64,000 bases of DNA. Source: Cavia porcellus. Its lineage: Eukaryota; Chordata; Mammalia; Rodentia; Caviidae. The notes beneath the pieces are model-generated. The model ran no database searches and had not been told where the DNA came from. It saw nothing but the letters and a program-made list of their open reading frames with translations. Each line of letters opens with the position of its first letter. The first letter of the stretch is position 1. The DNA lies in contig NW_026947496.1 in NCBI RefSeq assembly GCF_034190915.1, forward strand, positions 56,678,501 to 56,742,500. Reading direction: 5' to 3'. This document shows positions 46,889-57,000 of the stretch, piece after piece. Made by a program: the position numbers and the translations under genes.

Positions 46889-47655
46889 CACCCGATATGG
46901 GCGTTCAGGTGGTTGAAACCACCTCCAAAGGACCACTACCCGACAAGCTAGTTGGTTTAGTGATTGGACAGTCCTCCACAGCCCTCCGGGGCCTTACCGT
47001 GATCCCTGGAGTTGTAGACCCAGATTATTTAGGAAACATCAAAATCATGGTACAATCTCATATAGGGACCATAGTAATTGATAAAGGGGATAAGATAGCA
47101 CAACTTTTACTGTTCCCCAGTCTCCATGAGAGACCCCGGTCCGGTCAACGGGTTAGAGGGGGTCAGGGACTTGGCTCCTCTAAGGAAATTTTTGAAGGGC
47201 TTCATATGACTCTTGATAAAAGGCCCATGCTATCGCTCAAGATTAACGGAAAAAAGATAACAGGACTCCTAGATACAGGGGCAGACCGTTCCATCGTCTC
47301 CAAGAAAGACTGGCCCCCTAGTTGGCCTACCAACACAGCTGACAACACACTCCAAGGATTGGGGATAGTGGCTGCCCCCCAGGTTAGTGCCGTGACCCTG
47401 CCTTGGGGTGATGAGGAAGGTCACCGAGGACATTTTCAACCTTTTGTCTTGCAGCTGCCAGTATCCTTGTGGGGAAGAGACGTTCTCACCCAGATGGATG
47501 TCACTCTTACATCCACCTGCTCTCCCCAAGCCAAAGGGATACTCAAAAATCAGGGATATGTCCCCGGCAAGGGCCTGGGCGCAGCCCTGCAGGGCCGGAC
47601 ATCCCCCGTACCTGTAGAAAAAAGGGAAGGTAGACACGGGTTGGGTTTTTCCTAG
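46756..47655 (+). CDS. pro: pro: dUTPase and aspartic protease with G-patch
   Basis: Made only by -1 frameshift from gag; first codon after the slip is 46756, stop TAG 47653-47655, 299 codons. dUTPase motifs occur in order: AGVDLCVAS, VIGQSSTALRG, GVVDPDYLGNIKI (with the catalytic Asp region), KGDKIAQLLLFP and a glycine-rich RGGQGLGSS. The protease follows with catalytic Asp-Thr-Gly at 47272-47280 (LLDTGADRS) and GRDVL near its end. A C-terminal G-patch is present (GYVPGKGLGAALQG). This dUTPase-protease order is typical of betaretroviruses. The frame itself is uninterrupted. The broken gag upstream should stop it being made in normal form. Protease cuts Gag-Pro-Pol; dUTPase lowers dUTP during reverse transcription. 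Confidence 0.92.
   Translation, partial: RPEGALLTDGPPLPRQDNTRWHPPTGATPGPAGVDLCVASRLLLTPDMGVQVVETTSKGPLPDKLVGLVIGQSSTALRGLTVIPGVVDPDYLGNIKIMVQSHIGTIVIDKGDKIAQLLLFPSLHERPRSGQRVRGGQGLGSSKEIFEGLHMTLDKRPMLSLKINGKKITGLLDTGADRSIVSKKDWPPSWPTNTADNTLQGLGIVAAPQVSAVTLPWGDEEGHRGHFQPFVLQLPVSLWGRDVLTQMDVTLTSTCSPQAKGILKNQGYVPGKGLGAALQGRTSPVPVEKREGRHGLGFS
47643..47649 (+). promoter_or_regulatory. pro-pol -1 frameshift heptamer
   Basis: G GGT TTT in the pro frame (Gly-Phe), six bases before the pro stop. It fits X XXY YYZ. A -1 slip enters the pol frame at 47649. I did not find a clear downstream stem by eye. Confidence 0.7.
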
Positions 47656-50309
47656 GGGTCACTGAGAAACTTCTCCTGCCCGCTCCAATTAAGATCACCT
47701 AGAAATCTCAAAATCCAGTTTGGGTGCCTCAGTGGCCCTTACCCAAGGAGAAGCTTTTAGCATTAACTGAGATAGTCAAAACCCAGTTTCAGGCGGGACA
47801 CGTAAAGCCGTCAACCTCCCCTTGGAATACCCCTGTCTTTGTTATCAGGAAAAAATCAGGCAAGTGGAGGCTGCTCCATGATCTGAGGGCTGTCAACTCA
47901 CAGATGCAGCCCCTGGGGGCGATCCAGAGGGGACTACCAGCCCTCTCAGCCATCCCTCGGTCCTGGCCAGTCTATGCCATAGATCTTAGAGACTGTTTTT
48001 TCTCAATCCCCCTGCATCCAGAGGACACCCACAGATTCGCCTTTACCCTACCCACCATTAACCAAGAAAGTCCTGATCAGAGATACGAGTGGGTTACATT
48101 ACCCCAGGGTATGGCCAACAGTCCCACCATGTGTCAGATTTACCTTGATTCTCTACTGGCCCCCCTACGCGAGGCCTTCCCCAGAGTTAGGTGTATTCAT
48201 TACATGGATGATCTGCTGATCAGTGCAAAAGATGTAAATAGGTTAGAGGACATGCTAGGCCAACTGGTCAAGGCCCTAAAAAAGGCCAATTTACATATTG
48301 CCCCTGACAAGATTCAGGGAGGAGACATAGTAACCTACTTGGGTACCAAAGTCTCCCCTACATCGATTTCTCCACAGAAGGTGACCATCAGAACAGATAA
48401 TCTTACAACCCTAAATGACATGCAAAAGTTATTGGGAGATATAAATTGGATCAGACCTTACTTGCACATCCCTAATTCGGACTTAAAGCCCCTGTTTGAT
48501 CTCCTGAGAGGAGATCCGGATATTGCCTCCCCTAGAGAGTTCACCCCAAAAGCCAGAGTTGCTCTAAAAAAGATAGAAGAGGCCCTAAGCAAAGCTACAT
48601 TACAGAGAATTGACCCAGAACAGCCTTTTGAGGTCTGCTTGTTGCAGACCAGTTCTCAGCCCACGGCAGTGATTTGGCAGAAAGGACCACTTCTGTGGGT
48701 GCACCCTAAGGTTTCACCTGCCAAGATTATTGAACACTACCCGGAAACAGTTGCTTCCCTGGCTCTGGAGGCACATGGTAGAGCCATCCAGCATTTTGGC
48801 TCCACGCCTCACGCTATTCGGATGCCTTATACCGCTTCTCAAATAAAAATCCTGACTGCTTGCATAGACACTTGGGCCATCCTGAGATGTGTTTTTCTTG
48901 GGGAGATAGACAATCAGTTCCCCAAGGACCCCATACTACAGTTTGTTACTCAACATCCGGTGATATTTCCAAAAATCACCGCGTCCACACCACTTACTCC
49001 TGCAACAACGATCTATACGGACGGGTCAAAAACCGGGATAGGGGCTTATGTGGTCTCAGGTATGCCTCCGATCAGCATACAATTTGAACCAGATCAACCA
49101 CAGGTGGTAGAGTTACAAATTGTACAAACCGTCCTCGAGAAGTTCCCAGGGGCCCTTAATATTGTTTCTGATTCAAAATACGTTGTTAATGCCATGCAGG
49201 TCCTTGAGACTGCGGGCCCGATTAAGCCAACCTCCAAAGTGACTAATTTGTTTTTGTCTATCCAGACTCTGCTGATAAATAGACACAACAAAATATACAT
49301 CACTCACATAAGAGCACATACGCGCCTGCCAGGGCCCATGGTACAGGGCAATGCGGCAGCTGACGTAGCCACTCGCCCGTTGTGGATACTCAATATGTTA
49401 TCTTCAATAGAACAAGCCCGTCTGTTTCATGACAGATTTCATGTCAACGCCAGGACGTTAGCCAACCAGTACCACATTTCCAGGGCTGACGCGCGGGACA
49501 TCGTACGGTTATGCGGCTCTTGCGCCACATACACACCCGTCGTATCAACGGGAGTTAACCCCAGGGGATTGATTCCTGGCGACACTTGGCAAATGGATGT
49601 CACACATATGATAGAATTCGGATCTCTTAAATATGTTCATGTCTCTACGGACACCTGCTCTCATATTATATTTGCGACTGCTGAAACTGGCGAAAAGGTG
49701 TCTCATGTAATCAATCATTGCCTGACAGCTTGGGCCGCATGGGACAAACCAAAAATATTAAAAACTGATAATGGACCAGCTTATACAAGCAGAGCCTTTA
49801 ATGAGTTCTGTGAAAAAATGGGGGTACAATTAAAACATGGCATCCCATACAATCCCCAAGGTCAAGGAATTATTGAAAGGGCTCATAGGAGCCTTAAAGA
49901 TATTCTACAAAAACAAAAAGGGGGAATAAGTCAGGGCCTGCCCCCAAAGGCACGGCTCTCCATGGCACTGTTCACATACAATTTTCTGAACCTGAATAAC
50001 AACAATCACTCCCCGGCCATGGAACATTGTAATCCATCTCCTGGCAATAGGGGATGGGTGAAATAGAAAGATGTCCTGACGGGACAATGGATGGGCCCGG
50101 ATCCAGTAGTTAGCTGGAACCGAGGTGCGGTTTGTGTTTTCCCGCAGGAACCAGGACGAGAACCATTGTGGGTCCCAGAACGGCTGACGCGTGTGGCGAA
50201 TCCAACGAAACATAATGCAGGAGACACTCCAAAACTCAACGGCAGCGGACAGCCTAATCAAGATCGGTCCGACCAGGATATTGCTGCTCGACCGAGGAAT
50301 ACCGTATGA
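47649..50309 (+). pseudogene. pol: pol: reverse transcriptase, RNase H, integrase, with two TAG stops
   Basis: One frame runs from the slip site to TGA 50307-50309, interrupted by TAG at 47700-47702 and 50064-50066. Between the stops 787 codons are open. RT: WPLPKEKL, then WRLLHDLRAVN, LPQGMANSPTMCQ and the catalytic YMDD at 48201-48212. RNase H: Asp of TDGSKTG at 49020-49022, then VELQIVQ and SDSKYVV. Integrase: zinc-binding residues ending CGSC, and a D,D-35-E core with Asp 49596, Asp 49767 and Glu 49875 (codon starts). The second TAG removes the C-terminal integrase part, whose remnant ([18 protein letters not shown]) continues in frame to overlap env. No ATG starts this frame; it needs frameshifting. 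The first TAG alone should abolish Pol. Confidence 0.93.
50131..50147 (+). promoter_or_regulatory. Candidate env splice acceptor
   Basis: TTTGTGTTTTCCCGCAG is a pyrimidine-rich tract ending in AG at 50146-50147, 67 bases upstream of the env ATG and within the end of pol. Joined to the donor at 44757 it would give a subgenomic env mRNA. Confidence 0.65.
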
Positions 50310-52089
50310 CTTATGGGACACAGTAATGATTATGCTCTCGATAGTAATTGGCTCTCTTTTAGGGTACGGTGCAGCCAGAGTGGCTAGGCCACGCCGCCTT
50401 CCGGCAGCCCCCTTCCTTCTGGTTTTGATGCTCACCACCACTACTGAAATAGGAGCAGACTTGGTGTGGGCAGCAATACATCATCCGCCAGCGCTAGCCG
50501 CTATCTCCACCACAGCCCCCTCTCTCCCAAAGTTGTATGCAAAAAACTGCTCCGCCAGATTGCCTTGCATACCAGATATACCGTTAACCATCAGACCCAT
50601 ACGTTTTGACCTTCCCATCACCAATGACGTGGTCATTTTTTCCACTAATAGTAACCCCTCGTGTCACCGGGGATCCTGCGTTAGCTTCCTGCCCCTCCTT
50701 GTAAAATGGTACAATACCTCCCTGACGGTGAGGTTGTCTGTCCCATCCCTGCATTCGCCTGGATGTTTTAAAGCTGGCACACTTAGCGGCGGAGTCATCA
50801 CTTTTAACTCAACCTGCAAACCCCGAGCAGCCATGCACACCCGTCCCGATTTCCCCACATGCCCATACCGTGTGTCCCCAAGCCAAAAAAGACAGATGGT
50901 GGACCTGTCACAACTTTCATGGCAGCCCTGTACTGTCGACGGCGTGGGAGTGACTCATCTAAACATGTCTTGGTGGTCCCGGTTCTCTCCTCCATCCGGT
51001 AGTAACAACATATTCGCGTTGACCTGGTGGGAGTCCTACCTGAGAGTGAACAACAAGTGGGCAATAAGCTTCCCCTTCCCCCTTAATGAAAATTGGTTGT
51101 GCCTCTCCACCGGAGCCTGCATGGACTTAAGACCCATGCTCGCTATTAACGCTTCTGCCTCTAATAGAACCACCAATGTCACCCTTAATTCTGAGGCTGC
51201 ATGCGTAAAACCGCCCTACTTATGGGTATTCTCTGCTGACATCTCCTTTAAGTGCAGTAACCAACCATGCTTTACAGGGAACTGCTGGAATGGGTCTTTC
51301 CCGTATGCTATGTTGGCTCTTCGACCCCCACTGATGTGGGTTCCCTTTAACGAATCTGTTTGGGTTCATCCCGTCTATCAGCAGGACCAACTACCCATGC
51401 TCAGACGTAAGAGAGATTTTGGGATCACAGCGGCCCTGACAGCACTGTTCGTGACTCTGACTGCGACGGCTGTGACGGCTGCCGTTGCTCTGACCCAGTC
51501 TACGCTGACGGCTCAGGCCTTTACCAATCTTACGGACACCACCTCCCTGGCGCTGAGAGAGCAACAAGAAGTCAACCTCCTCCAGCACAACGCCATAATG
51601 GCGTTACAGCAGCAGATCGACCTAATCGCTCAGGAAGTCCAGGGACTCTGGGAGGTGGCTAACAATTTATGTGACGCCAGATGGGCATTCACCCAGTTGT
51701 GCGTTACCCCCATCCAGGTCAACCGTTCGGCTTACAGGCAATTTCAGGATTATGTTCTCACCACCTATAATTCTTCCTTTTGGAACGCTAGCGTGCGCCT
51801 GGATATGACTATCCGGCAGCTAGATCAGATAGAGGTGCCTATACTTACAGCCTCCTTTTTTGATGATGTCCTAAGCCAGATAGGCTCCTTCTTCAAACCT
51901 TCGTCACTTCTTGCGTATGGGATCATTCTTGCTCTTGTGATTGTCACTCTCGTGACTCTTAGGTGCCTGCGGTCGATAAGGGCGACCCAAAAGACACATA
52001 TGACATTGATGATGTTGCTGGCCCAGAGTCAAGGGGATTCCACACCTAGCGTTTTCTGGGCTCAGGCTAGAAAGGCACGGCTCCTTTAA
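50215..52089 (+). CDS. env: env: beta-type envelope glycoprotein, open
   Basis: The first ATG in frame is 50215; the frame upstream of it opens only with GTG. It has 624 codons and ends TAA 52087-52089. A long leader of about 80 residues has a hydrophobic stretch ([14 protein letters not shown]), a basic patch (RVARPRRLP) and a second hydrophobic signal (APFLLVLML). The surface unit ends at the furin-type site RRKR (residues 397-400). The transmembrane unit has a hydrophobic fusion peptide, a heptad-rich region with [20 protein letters not shown], a Cys pair at residues 486 and 496, and a membrane span at about 565-586 ([18 protein letters not shown]). There are about a dozen N-glycosylation sites. 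No CX6CC or CWLC motif is present, so it is not a gamma-type Env. No break is visible. Confidence 0.92.
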   Translation: MQETLQNSTAADSLIKIGPTRILLLDRGIPYDLWDTVMIMLSIVIGSLLGYGAARVARPRRLPAAPFLLVLMLTTTTEIGADLVWAAIHHPPALAAISTTAPSLPKLYAKNCSARLPCIPDIPLTIRPIRFDLPITNDVVIFSTNSNPSCHRGSCVSFLPLLVKWYNTSLTVRLSVPSLHSPGCFKAGTLSGGVITFNSTCKPRAAMHTRPDFPTCPYRVSPSQKRQMVDLSQLSWQPCTVDGVGVTHLNMSWWSRFSPPSGSNNIFALTWWESYLRVNNKWAISFPFPLNENWLCLSTGACMDLRPMLAINASASNRTTNVTLNSEAACVKPPYLWVFSADISFKCSNQPCFTGNCWNGSFPYAMLALRPPLMWVPFNESVWVHPVYQQDQLPMLRRKRDFGITAALTALFVTLTATAVTAAVALTQSTLTAQAFTNLTDTTSLALREQQEVNLLQHNAIMALQQQIDLIAQEVQGLWEVANNLCDARWAFTQLCVTPIQVNRSAYRQFQDYVLTTYNSSFWNASVRLDMTIRQLDQIEVPILTASFFDDVLSQIGSFFKPSSLLAYGIILALVIVTLVTLRCLRSIRATQKTHMTLMMLLAQSQGDSTPSVFWAQARKARLL

Positions 52090-52354
52090 CCAGTACGTGG
52101 CTGCCCTCGCCATTATTCTTACGGATGTTCTAGTATTATTACGTACGTCTCCTTCCCCGTCGCGGCTGCGAACTTAGACTAGAAGGACCCCACGCTTAAG
52201 GCGTGTTCCCATTGATAATTAGAAAATAGTAATTAGTGATTGTAGTGAACGGGGATTATGGTTGGTAATTAGTAATTACGCGGTTCCTCAAATGTCACTC
52301 GGCTGACCCCTCCGTGTCTCCCCCAAGATATAAGCTTTAAGAGTTGAGTGGGCA

Positions 52355-52407
52355 AGCCAACGACGGGTAAGACGGGAAAAGTTCTCCTGATCAACCTAAG
52401 ACAGGCT
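52355..52407 (+). promoter_or_regulatory. Candidate constitutive transport element (CTE-like) hairpin
   Basis: The words ACGGGTAAGA (52363-52372) and CCTAAGACAGG (52395-52405) match, as I recall them, the conserved internal-loop strands of the type D retrovirus CTE, the RNA signal that binds the export factor NXF1. A short stem AGCC/GGCT (52355-52358 with 52404-52407) and an inner GGGAA/TTCTC helix would present them on opposite sides of a loop. The position between env and the 3' LTR is also the same. Only one half-site is obvious, whereas the type D element has two. Confidence 0.6.
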
Positions 52408-52727
52408 CTACTCCGAGGGTCCTCTAGGGAGTGAGAGTTATGGCATTGAGATGCGAGACCAAGGGTACTGCAGTGCCATCCGCCTCGAGGGTTGAGGGGA
52501 AGGCAGGAATAAATGTCTATATGCATCCAGGTTCGGTTCACAAAAGCCTGGCCCTGCGAAAAAATGAACCACTCACCTTGAGCATGGTCCTGGCGCAAGG
52601 ATATGTACGAGACAAGGTGATGCACAGCAGGGTATAGACCTCTACATTCTCTCATGCCTCGGCCTGCAAAATAGGCCCACTCCCAGACACCTCACATGGA
52701 CCCACAGACCACACTATCTTAATAAAT

Positions 52728-52741
52728 AAAGAAGGGGGAGA
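52728..52741 (+). other. Polypurine tract
   Basis: AAAGAAGGGGGAGA directly abuts the TGTTGG start of the 3' LTR. This is the primer for plus-strand DNA synthesis. Confidence 0.9.
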
Positions 52742-53296
52742 TGTTGGGAGCTCGACCGAGTGATATGAGGCCTGTGGTGAGGAGTGAAGCCTGAGCTAGA
52801 TTGCCCCTCCCGTCGACCGAGTGATATGAGGCCTGTGGTGAGGAGTGAAGCCTGAGCTAGATTGCCCCTCCCGTCGACCGAGTGATATGAGGCCTGTGGT
52901 GAGGAGTGAAGCCTGAGCTAGATTACCCCTCCCATCGAGTATGCCAAGATGGCGCCCATTTCCTGCTCCCTAGCTAGTAAACAACACGCCCTGTAAGCTA
53001 GTCTGCCCAGCAACAGCTGACGCTGGCCAATCAGCTCGTCTTGCCTACTTTGATGTGATTGGTCGATGTGTCCATATATATGCTGACACCACCCCTGGGG
53101 CGAGAACACACACCAAGAAGAGGGACTGCTGAGAGAAGCACACAAGGAGCCGTAGGGAACGGACCAGAGGAGGCTTCCCTCAGGCGGGATCCGAGATCCC
53201 GGAACAGGGCGTACGGAGAGAGAAAATAAATCAGAGGCTATCCGCCGACTACTCGTGTCGTGTGTTTTTTCCTGCCGGCCGGGATCGACACCGACA
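52742..53296 (+). repeat. 3' LTR, 555 bp
   Basis: By direct reading it is identical to 44128-44682, including the three 61-bp units (52752-52934) and AATAAA at 53225-53230. It is followed by ATTGGC, the target duplication. Confidence 0.95.
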
Positions 53297-53302
53297 ATTG
53301 GC

Positions 53303-54078
53303 AATTTTTTTTTCCAATCTGTAGGTTTTCTTTTCACTCTTTTAGTTATTTCTTTTGAAATGCATAAGTTTTTTAAATGAGATCCCAGTTGTTGATTCTT
53401 TGAAGTACTTCCTGTGCAGTTTGTATTTTGTTCATGTAACTCTCTTCCTACACCTATGTCTTCAAGACTTTTTTCTTTCTCATCTAGTAGATTTATTGTT
53501 TCTATTTTAATATTTAGATCTTTGATCTCTATTTTGACTTTAGTACATGGTGATAGACAAGTATCTATGCTTAGTCTTTGGCATGTAGACAGTCTGTTTT
53601 TCCAGCATCGTTTCTAAAACAAGCCATTTATCTTACAGTTGACGTGTTGTGACCCTAGGCCAAAGATAAGTTTGCTGAGTGTTTGTAGTTGTGTCAGCAT
53701 CTTATAATTTGTGCCATGAACCTCAGGTCTTGTTTTTCCCAGTATCATGCTGATTTTATCATGGTAGCTTTGTAATATAATTTCAAGTCAGGCAGGGATT
53801 GTGATGTCTCCTGTCTTGCTTTGGTTGCCAGAATTGCTTTTGCTATTCTAGGTCTCTTTTGGTTCCAAATTAATTTTAGGAAGATTTTCTCTAGTTCTTT
53901 GAGATATGATAATAATATTTTGATTGTGATTGCATTATCTTTATGTCAATTTTGAGAGTATGTCAATTTTCACTATGTTGATTGTTCCTATCCAAAATCA
54001 AGGGATAGCTTTTTTCATTTTCTGAAGTCCTCTTTGTTCTCCTTTTTCAGAGTACTCTAATTTTCAATGTACAGATCT

Positions 54079-54109
<31 letters not shown>

Positions 54110-56560
54110 GGAAGGTGTACTGAGGATGGATCTCAGGCCCATGTACTTTCCAGGCAGACACTCGACACTGCACCACTAAGCTAAATCCGTAGCACTTTAT
54201 TTGCTTTGTTAGATTGATTCCTAAGCTTCAGTTTTTGGATGCTATTGTGAAGGATGTGGTTTCTCTTATTTCTCTCTTAGTGAGTTTGTTACTTGTGTAC
54301 AGGTATGCTATTGATTTTTGAGTGCTGACTTTCTGCCCAGCTACATTACTAAATCTGGTTATTACATCTAGAAGTCATTTGGTGGAGTTTTGGAGGTTTT
54401 CTATGTAGAATATCATGTCATCTATGAATAATAATATTTTAAATTCTTCCTTTCCTATTCTTATTTTTTAAAATCTCTTTCTCTTGTCTAATTGCTCTTG
54501 CTAACATTTTAGGAACTATGTTGAATAAAAGTGGTGATAGTGGACATCCTTGTCTTGTTTTTGATTTTAGAGTGAAGGTTTTCAGTTTTTGTCCATTTAG
54601 CATGAGGTTGGCTCTTGGTTTGTCATAGATGGCTTTTATCAGACTGAAATAAAGATCATCTATTCTGATTTTCCATAGGGTTTTTTATCATGAATGAGTG
54701 TTGGACTTCATCATCATGTTTTTTCTGCATTTATTGAGATGATCATGTGAATTTTGTCAGTGGCTTTACTGATATAAAGTACTGTGCACATTGACTCGCA
54801 TTATGTTGAGCCATCCCTAAATTTCTGGGATGAATCCCACTTGGTCATGGTGAATAATCTTCTCGATGATTTGCTGCATTTGTTTTGGTAGTATTTTATT
54901 GAAGATTTTTGTATCTATATTCATTAGAGAGATTGGCTTGTAGTTCTCTTTTTTAGGTTGAGTCTTTCTCTGATTTTAGGCAAGTGTAATACTTGCCTCC
55001 AGGAACAAGTTAGGGAGTATTATTTCTTTAGCAATTTCATTAAATAGTTTGAGAAGTATTGTCATTAAATCTTCTGTAAATTTCTTGTAGAATTCAGTTG
55101 TGAATCCATCAGGACCTGGGCTTTTCTTTGTTGATAAGTATTTATTTACATTTTCAATTTCATTAACTGGTATTGGGTTATTTAGAAATTTTGTATCTTC
55201 TTAGTTCAGCTTTTGCAATTCATTCATTGCTAAGAATCTGTCAATTTCTTGTTTTCTATCTTCTGTGAGTAAATATTTTGAAAGTAGCTATTGATGATCT
55301 TCCACATTCATAGGATCTGTAGAGATTTTACCATTTCATTCCTTATTGAATTAATTTGAGTATTTTATTTCCTGTTTTGATAAGGCCTGCTAGGGGTTTA
55401 TCAATTTAATTTATTCTTTCAAAAACCAGCTCTTCAATTTATTAATTCTTTGTGTTGTTTTCTTAGTCTCCTTTGCGTTAACTTCAGTTCTGCTATTTAT
55501 AATTTTCTCCCTTGTGTGGGCTTTGAGCTCATCTTGATTTTCTTTTTCAAGAAGCTTAAGGTGCAATATTAGGTTGTTTATGTGAGTTCATCATCTTTTC
55601 TTGATATAGGAATTCAATGTTACAAATTTTCCTCTTAGGACTGCCTTCATTGTGTTCCCATCAGTTTAAGTATGTTGTGTCTGCATTCTTGTCTAGCTGT
55701 AGATATTCTTTAATTTCTTCTTTAATCCCATCTTTTATCCCCTGGTTGTTTAGGAAGGTGATATTTAGTTTTCATGTGTTTATAGTTGTTATGGTTTCTT
55801 TTGCCATTAATTTCCAATTTATTGTACTGTAGTCACATAATATGCATGGAATGATTTCAATTCCTTAAGCATGTCCTATGGGCTGGTATATGGTCTGTTT
55901 TAGGGAATGACCCTTGTGTAGCTTGGAAGAATGTGTATTCTAATGGTATTGTGTAGAATATTCTGAAGACATCTATTAAATCCATTGTTCACAAGTTTGG
56001 TTCAGTCCTACTATTTCTTTGCTGATTTTTTTTGTCTAGTTCATCTATCTCTTCATGGCAATGATGAAAACTTACTTGATTTTTCATATGTATTAATAAT
56101 TGGCTTATGCTCCCATATTTGGTGCATGCATACTTCTGATTGTTATCTCATCTTCTTGAAACTTTCCCCTAACATGTGACCTTATTTATCTCTTTTGTTC
56201 ATTTTTGGTTTGAAGTTTACATTGTCTGCAAATGGAATAATTACCCTTGCTGTTTTGGGGGAGGTGTTTCTGTTTCATGGGATATTGTTTTCTATCCTCT
56301 GACTTTGACTATGAATTTTCTTGAGTTAAATGTGTTTTTTGTATACAGCATAGAGTTGACGTATTGTTTCTTGATTCATTCTTTCAGTATGTTTCTTTTG
56401 ATTGGTGATTTGAGGCCTTTTAAATTGACAGTTATAACTGATATGATATTGGCTTGTCTTTCTCATGCTATCATTCTGCTGTTGGTTCCCTACTTTTTCT
56501 CTGTGTTTAACTGCTTTCCCTGCCTGGTGATTTCTTTCCGCTGTTGTTCCAGGAATGTGG
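53303..56560 (-). pseudogene. L1-D ORF2, RT and endonuclease part
   Basis: Reverse complement of ORF2, continuing exactly from the part left of the provirus. Plus-strand marker words shared with L1-B include TCAAGTCAGGCAGGGATTG, GGTCTCTTTTGGTTCC, GGACATCCTTGTCTTG and TGAATCCCACTTGGTCATGG. The endonuclease half (about 55560-56500) is more diverged but has the typical L1 antisense wording (GAAGAATGTGTATTC, ATATGGTCTG). Stops and shifts are frequent. A SINE sits at 54085-54196. Confidence 0.75.
54085..54196 (-). repeat. Older ID-type SINE
   Basis: The minus strand reads GTGCTACGGATTTAGCTTAG, then TGTCTGCCTGGAAAGTACA and CTGAGATCCATCCTCAGTAC, with a 23-base A tail seen as plus-strand T. It is diverged from the young copies at 5591 and 21448. 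It is inserted in L1-D. Confidence 0.65.
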
Positions 56561-57000
56561 ACATTTTTATCTCTGTCTAGAATATTTTTCAGTACCCTTT
56601 CTATGGTTGGTTTGGTGATCATTAATTTTTTCATTTGTTCAATTTCATGGAAGTATCTTATTTTTCATTAACTTTGAAAGATAGTCTTACAGGATACATC
56701 AGTCTGGGTTGGAATTTATTTTCTTCCAGGACTTGAAATACTTTGCTCTAAGCTCTTCTTGACTTGAAGGTTTGTGTTGAGAAATCTGCCATGATTCTGA
56801 AGGGCTTTCCTTGATAGGCGATGTGTTTCTTTTCTCTAACAGCTTTTCATGTTCTGTTTTCATGCTGAATTTTTGGGATCTTGACTTTTATATTTCTGGT
56901 GTAGTTTTATTTTTGTAATGGCTGTTTGACTTTCTATACACTTTATTTATTTGCATGCAAAATTCATTATCCACACTTGGGAGATCTTCTGCCATTATTT
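56561..57000 (-). pseudogene. L1-D ORF1, C-terminal part
   Basis: The minus strand gives MKKLMITKPTIERVLKNIL, the counterpart of the ORF1 end in L1-C (NTKPTLQKILKDSL). Further right it reads through the C-terminal domain area. The N-terminal half and 5' UTR are not recognisable beyond about 57000, so L1-D is probably 5'-truncated or too decayed there. Confidence 0.6.

Larger units (their letters stand above)
52090..52741 (+). other. Untranslated region between env and 3' LTR
   Basis: About 650 bp. Only short frames occur (for example 52431-52637), with no similarity I recognise to accessory genes such as sag. It contains the transport-element candidate at 52355-52407 and ends with the polypurine tract. 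Confidence 0.6.
44122..53302 (+). mobile_element. Betaretrovirus-like endogenous provirus with 6-bp target duplication
   Basis: The provirus body is 44128-53296 (9,169 bp), flanked by ATTGGC at 44122-44127 and 53297-53302. It has two 555-bp LTRs that I read as identical, a tRNA-Ile primer site, gag, dUTPase-protease, pol, env and a polypurine tract. Base composition is far more GC- and CpG-rich than the surrounding L1. The dUTPase in the pro frame, two -1 frameshifts, a G-patch and a beta-type Env place it with betaretroviruses. Identical LTRs imply recent integration. Gag and pol carry disabling lesions while env is open. Confidence 0.95.
43270..57000 (-). mobile_element. L1-D, old antisense L1 split by a provirus
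   Basis: The left part (about 43270-44127) is the 3' end of ORF2 and adjoining 3' UTR in reverse complement. The right part (53303 to about 57000) continues ORF2 back through RT and endonuclease into ORF1. Removing 44128-53296 and one copy of ATTGGC rejoins the L1 without loss, because the same ORF2 stretch is contiguous in L1-B near 12850. It is more diverged than L1-A and L1-C and lacks a recognisable 5' UTR. Confidence 0.8.

Noticed and set aside
50191..50214. Earlier start for env at 50191
   Set aside because: The codon there is GTG. The first ATG in frame is 50215, and it lies properly behind the splice acceptor.
49905..50441. Antisense frame of 178 codons across pol and env
   Set aside because: It lies opposite real coding sequence; composition alone explains it.
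52431..52637. Possible accessory gene downstream of env
   Set aside because: Only 68 codons, no similarity to sag or other accessory proteins that I recognise, and the region is better explained as untranslated RNA with an export element.
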